Shown here: positions 60,984-64,000 of the stretch, piece after piece
Position numbering within the stretch: the stretch's first letter is position 1
Layout of the letters: each line of letters starts with the position of its first letter
Assembly: GCF_021190955.1 (NCBI RefSeq)
Contig: NZ_JAIOAO010000003.1
Span: forward strand, 1,422,846 to 1,486,845
Source of the DNA: Parachryseolinea silvisoli
Lineage (GTDB): Bacteria; Bacteroidota; Bacteroidia; Cytophagales; Cyclobacteriaceae
DNA: 64,000 nucleotides
Direction of reading: 5' to 3'
Notes under the pieces: model-generated
Seen by the model: the letters and a program-made list of their open reading frames with translations, nothing else
Told to the model about the DNA's origin: nothing
The model's database searches: none
Program-made: the position numbers and the translations under genes

Positions 60984-61742
60984 TTATACTTCCCAGCTAC
61001 CGCTTTCCTCTACTTCGCCCTCGACGTAGTACGCCCACGTGCCGTTACCGGCTGCATCCCATTCCATTTTGTACAGGAGCTCGTCATTCATGACATACTC
61101 CACCGAACCGGCTTTTGTTTTTGTATTGACATGAATGTTTATTTCAAACGCAGTCTCATCTTCGATGCTCGATATTACAAAATCAAAATTGTCGCCGGTA
61201 TGCTTCCAGCTATAGGTAATGAACACAACGTCGTCGACGCCGTAGATGTGCATTAGGCCTTCGCTGCCGTCTTTAGTCTCTTCAGCGTATACATACCGCG
61301 TCCAATCTTCGTCCTGAGAGTACTTGATAAAAATCTCAAATACATATTTGTCCGACTGCTCGCTTACCTGGTACGCTATGCTCATGCCGCTACCTTGCGA
61401 ATCAGTCCAGGTATAGACCAGGTACTCAGTCTGTGTTGCAGCGACGCGTCCGTTGGCAACGGTAATGGGCGTCGAGCTTTTCACAGAGCCTTGCGGCGGC
61501 TTAAAGTACTGCAGGTAGCCGCTCATCGCATTGGCCATATTCACATAGGAAGTGGCCTGGATAGCATACGTGTCGTCCGAGCTCGCCATAGCCGAAGGCG
61601 GAGTAACGACGCTGCTTGAACCCGACATACTAAAGGCTACGTCTTCCAGGCTCTTTTCCGGAGTAGCATCATCGTCCTTCGAGCACGAAAATGCCGCTGC
61701 AGAAAAAGCCACCAGCAATAGAAACTTGTTGATTTTTTTCAT
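60984..61742 (-). CDS. Lipoprotein of unknown function
   Basis: The 252-aa product has a lipobox (AAAFSCSKDDD, Cys at residue 20) and a Ser-rich spacer. The rest is a beta-rich domain (AATQTEYLVYTWTD, YVFEIFIKYSQDEDWTRYVYAEE, FITYSWKHTGDNFDFVISS). It resembles generic Bacteroidota surface or periplasmic lipoproteins; I do not recognise a named family. It has its own terminator and no close partner. Confidence 0.8.
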   Translation of the reverse strand: MKKINKFLLLVAFSAAAFSCSKDDDATPEKSLEDVAFSMSGSSSVVTPPSAMASSDDTYAIQATSYVNMANAMSGYLQYFKPPQGSVKSSTPITVANGRVAATQTEYLVYTWTDSQGSGMSIAYQVSEQSDKYVFEIFIKYSQDEDWTRYVYAEETKDGSEGLMHIYGVDDVVFITYSWKHTGDNFDFVISSIEDETAFEINIHVNTKTKAGSVEYVMNDELLYKMEWDAAGNGTWAYYVEGEVEESGSWEV

Positions 61743-62490
61743 AGAAAGGTGGTAAAGTTGGAAAGTTGAATTATTGACGCAATTTTGAATTTTTCCACCA
61801 GTCTAAAAAATGCCGGATAGCGGAATAATATGCTTTTGAAGCTATAATATTACACGTGTAGACTATCGCTTATACACTTATAAACATCACGTACGGATCG
61901 TATGAATCTGAAAAGGCTATAAACACATCAAAGAATCCGGCGCGCTGCCTTTTACACAAAATGTGACCGCTGAAAAAGGTGCCTTTAAACACTTACTTCA
62001 TCATACATCTACTCTCTCGCTTTTCGACGGACCAACAAGTATGTCGCACTAAAGGATACCCAAACAAAACCAGCCCTTATTAGCATAATCAACAACTCAT
62101 CATTATTAAAAAATTGAACAAAAAGCCACACGTCAATCCCCGTGGTTAGTAACAGCAAAAGGGTCGCAATATTTTTTCTCTCTTCCCTTTGCCAAGCCTG
62201 AAACCCGATCGCTATAATCGTTCCGGATATGCGGAAGCGTCCTTGTCGCGTCTCCGTATGAAACTCTCACTTTGCCTATTATATCCTACTCCACAAACTG
62301 GTCTTCTCCGGTCGGCTCATCCGTCGTCACCATCTGGCCAATACGTTATACAGACTCGCGCTACTTTCACACCGCAGATGTTTTTCAAGCCGACCTTAAA
62401 GTAGGCGTGTTCGATAGGAAACGCCTCAGGATTCTCGGGGACAGGCGCTCGGAACCCGATCAACCCACTAACCACTGTTTCAAATATGAA
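61743..62490. other. Gene-poor stretch with decayed coding remnants
   Basis: No intact gene is supported across about 750 bp. On the minus strand, 62009-62266 keeps the reading frame of a lost membrane-protein gene (listed separately). On the plus strand, about 62270-62400 reads as a beta-rich segment (SYSTNWSSPVGSSVVTIWP) similar in flavour to the collagen-like lipoprotein family whose degraded gene follows. Base composition is more AT-rich than the first 60 kb. Confidence 0.5.
62009..62266 (-). pseudogene. Remnant of a small membrane-protein gene
   Basis: An open stretch of about 85 codons ends at TAG (62011-62009), but it begins directly after an in-frame TGA with no usable ATG. The sequence is strongly protein-like: a first hydrophobic segment (ISGTIIAIGFQAW), a charged turn (QREERKN) and two clear membrane helices (IATLLLLLTTGIDVWLFVQF and LLIMLIRAGFVWVSFSATYL). 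It ends with a basic VRRKARE tail. The N-terminal end appears to be lost. It overlaps opposite-strand sequence that is itself degenerate. Confidence 0.45.
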
Positions 62491-63018
62491 ATGACGTTAC
62501 ATAACGGCACCAATTTCCAAAAATCCGTTATCTGTCCTGCGGTGAAGATGGCGATACCGGTCCTGCGGGAGAAAAAAGGAGATAAGGGGGACACGGGCCA
62601 ACCCGGACCGGCCGGCGAAGATGGTGCTGGCGTTATCTATTCACCCTGGCTCAACGTGGAATTTGATTACGACGACGGCTCATATCTCAGCCACCTTGAA
62701 GTCCCTGAACTTACCAACGAAATCCTGTCGAAAGGTGATATTAGGGTCTATGTAAATCTATCGTCAGCCACCGAACCGGCAGTCTTCCCCTTACCATTTC
62801 TGGAGGACGACAACGAACTATACTACATCCGATATGCGGCACTTCTAAATGGCATTACGTTGCAAGCCAACTTCGATGCGAGTACAAGCAGTGGCGACGA
62901 TCCCAATTTGCAATACCGATACGTCCTAATCCCGGGCAGTGAAGCAGCCAGAAAAGCAAAAGATATCGACTGGAATAATTACGCGGCGGTAAAAGCCTAT
63001 CTGAAACTGGCCGACTAG
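62491..63018 (+). pseudogene. Frameshifted collagen-like lipoprotein gene
   Basis: The C-terminal part is intact: a collagen-like run (GDKGDTGQPGPAGEDGAG) and then a beta-domain starting VIYSPWLNVEFDYDDGSY and ending with YRYVLIPG and AVKAYLKLAD. Immediately upstream, a different frame encodes LSCGEDGDTGPAGEK, i.e. a lipobox-like cysteine followed by the start of the same Gly-X-Y run. The two frames would join if the run of six A at about 62572-62577 had five. Further upstream that frame hits a stop at 62502 and no signal peptide survives. I read it as a lipoprotein of the Gly-X-Y Bacteroidota type that has lost its N-terminus; a sequencing error could explain the frameshift but not the missing leader. 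Confidence 0.6.
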
Positions 63019-63025
63019 CGGCCAA

Positions 63026-63074
63026 AGTAAATTGTTTGGTAAGCCTCTAAATTGCCTCTCCCATGGCAATTTAG
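63026..63074. repeat. Hairpin-containing direct repeat, copy 1
   Basis: About 49 bp similar to 63748-63794. Contains a perfect 10-bp stem (CTAAATTGCC with GGCAATTTAG) around an 8-nt loop. It lies between the collagen-like pseudogene and the immunity gene. Confidence 0.7.
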
Positions 63075-63112
63075 AAGCACCGACGGCGTGTGGCCCCAGG
63101 AGAGCATGAATC

Positions 63113-63682
63113 TTAAACTAGCGCTGGCGAATCAATTACTTGCATATAATTCCATTTATACCGTTCATCATTAAGATCAAAATAATCCTCAACATTCTCT
63201 TTTCTCCGCAATATAACATACATCGAAAGCCGGATCTCAATAGTCCCTGTCCCCAGGCCGACATAGGGCTGCAAATATTTCACCTTATCATATGTAGACC
63301 TCTCACGTTTAACTAAACTTGCATCTCTAACAATAAACCATTCCTGCTTCGCGATTTCATCGTATGTCGTATTACCATCTTTAAAATCAGGAAGTTCCAA
63401 ATCAAAATTATCCACATCAACATTACCAATATTAAGCCATTTACCTTCCCTAAGGGTCGGTCGCAAACCTGCAACTATCATTGGGGACAGTAAATATTTA
63501 GATGAAGCTAAAGCCACCAGATCAACATCAACCTCCCTTAAATGGAAATTATACACCTTTATGATATCCGGCACAGAAATTTTACTATCAATTTTACTTA
63601 AATCAATATACTTAGCATAAGCATAGCCCAAATTTCCAAAAAGAGGTATACTAACAACAGAACCTTGCACCAATCGCTTCAT
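63113..63682 (-). CDS. Imm26-like immunity protein
   Basis: The 189-aa product opens with LVQGSVVSIPLFGNLGYAYAKYI, the pattern of immunity protein 26 (a small beta-barrel head that starts GDVVAIPL and GYGxA). A YNFHLREVD strand and a less conserved C-terminal half (ELPDFKDGNTTYDEIAKQEW) follow. Imm26 proteins neutralise nuclease-type toxins of polymorphic toxin systems in neighbouring cells. No toxin gene is visible, so it looks like an orphan immunity gene. Its sequence is clearly more AT-rich than the rest of the window, suggesting recent transfer, and copies of a hairpin repeat flank it. Confidence 0.65.
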   Translation of the reverse strand: MKRLVQGSVVSIPLFGNLGYAYAKYIDLSKIDSKISVPDIIKVYNFHLREVDVDLVALASSKYLLSPMIVAGLRPTLREGKWLNIGNVDVDNFDLELPDFKDGNTTYDEIAKQEWFIVRDASLVKRERSTYDKVKYLQPYVGLGTGTIEIRLSMYVILRRKENVEDYFDLNDERYKWNYMQVIDSPALV

Positions 63683-63747
63683 TGTATTTACCCGACTTTA
63701 TTTTTAGCGTTATGGAAGGGCCGGACGGATTCATCCGCCGCCGTCAT

Positions 63748-63794
63748 AGTAAACTGCTTGGCAAGCTCCAACTGCCTCTTCTATGGCAATTGAG
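63748..63794. repeat. Hairpin-containing direct repeat, copy 2
   Basis: About 80% similar by eye to 63026-63074 in the same orientation, with an equivalent hairpin (CAACTGCC ... GGCAATTG, one wobble). A second small palindrome (CGGACGGAT/ATCCGCCG) lies just upstream at 63722-63740. Confidence 0.65.
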
Positions 63795-64000
63795 AGCTTA
63801 CTTACTTCGATAAGCGGTGACGATGCCGGACTGAATTTTAAAACATTTAAGGACTCATAACACTCCTCTAGAATTTTGATTCACAGTATCTATCAATCAA
63901 AAATTCACTAACATTAACCCTATCAATAAAATCTGCTACACTATCATCAATCACTTGAATTAAAAATGAATCATGAAACATTTATCTTATATATATATAT
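63795..64000. other. AT-rich right edge; no gene supported
   Basis: This stretch is very AT-rich and ends in a TA dinucleotide run. The only protein-like reading is a 29-codon minus-strand frame (63892-63981, beginning MFHDSFLIQVIDDSVADFID). It is immediately preceded by an in-frame stop and ends next to a run of six A (63898-63903), where a one-base change would extend it. It may be the tail of another decayed gene of the same accessory cluster. Confidence 0.4.

Noticed and set aside
1..64000. tRNA, rRNA, riboswitches and insertion sequences
   Set aside because: I looked for cloverleaf, rRNA-like and transposase signatures and recognised none; a covariance-model scan would be the decisive check.

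Overview
The window looks like chromosome from a member of the Bacteroidota, most likely a Cytophagales-type organism. The evidence is type A and type B type-9-secretion sorting domains, SprB-type repeats, lineage families such as DUF5103 and DUF3276, paired DUF1800/DUF1501 genes, lipoproteins with Bacteroidota-style lipoboxes, and several TAnnTTTG promoter boxes. Genes are densely packed, GC is moderate, and the last 2 kb is visibly more AT-rich. I recognised no rRNA, tRNA or CRISPR array.

Layout. 1-17.7 kb is mostly housekeeping: alaS, gatB and a coupled lipoprotein on the minus strand; two M23 peptidases, a CapA-like phosphoesterase, a MerR regulator and dprA on the plus strand; an HMG-CoA-lyase-like gene; a DUF1800/DUF1501/beta-barrel/lipoprotein surface operon; and murB, set off by a strong hairpin. 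17.9-18.6 kb holds two lysine/alanine-rich genes, one of only 25 codons. 18.6-26.1 kb holds a dCMP deaminase, small exported proteins, a C1 peptidase, a sugar-dehydrogenase-like lipoprotein and an ABC-F ATPase. 26.1-29.2 kb is an ECF sigma-factor module: the sigma gene, an overlapping gene that seems to join a cytoplasmic anti-sigma-like head to an outer-membrane barrel, and a small lipoprotein, with two matching ECF-type promoters at identical spacing. 29.3-35.9 kb has DUF5103, an isolated Cas6-family gene, ychF, DUF3276, DUF58, a ferredoxin and an acyl-CoA reductase. 36.0-49.3 kb is one 4432-residue repeat adhesin with a gliding/T9SS type B C-terminus.

50.5-60.6 kb is the most interesting stretch. 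A minus-strand operon encodes a cNMP-domain histidine kinase, a receiver/glutaredoxin-like/thioredoxin-reductase-like fusion without the expected redox cysteines, a UBP-type zinc finger and perhaps an envelope barrel protein. It diverges from egtB and egtD (ergothioneine synthesis). These are followed by a two-TM protein and, facing them, an OpuC/EgtU-like ABC transporter with substrate-binding and permease domains fused in an unusual order. I read this as a possible thiol-redox or ergothioneine island; that link is inferred from gene order. 60.7-64 kb is accessory and decaying sequence: an antitoxin-like orphan, a lipoprotein, a membrane-gene remnant, a frameshifted collagen-like lipoprotein gene, and an Imm26-like immunity gene between two copies of a hairpin repeat.
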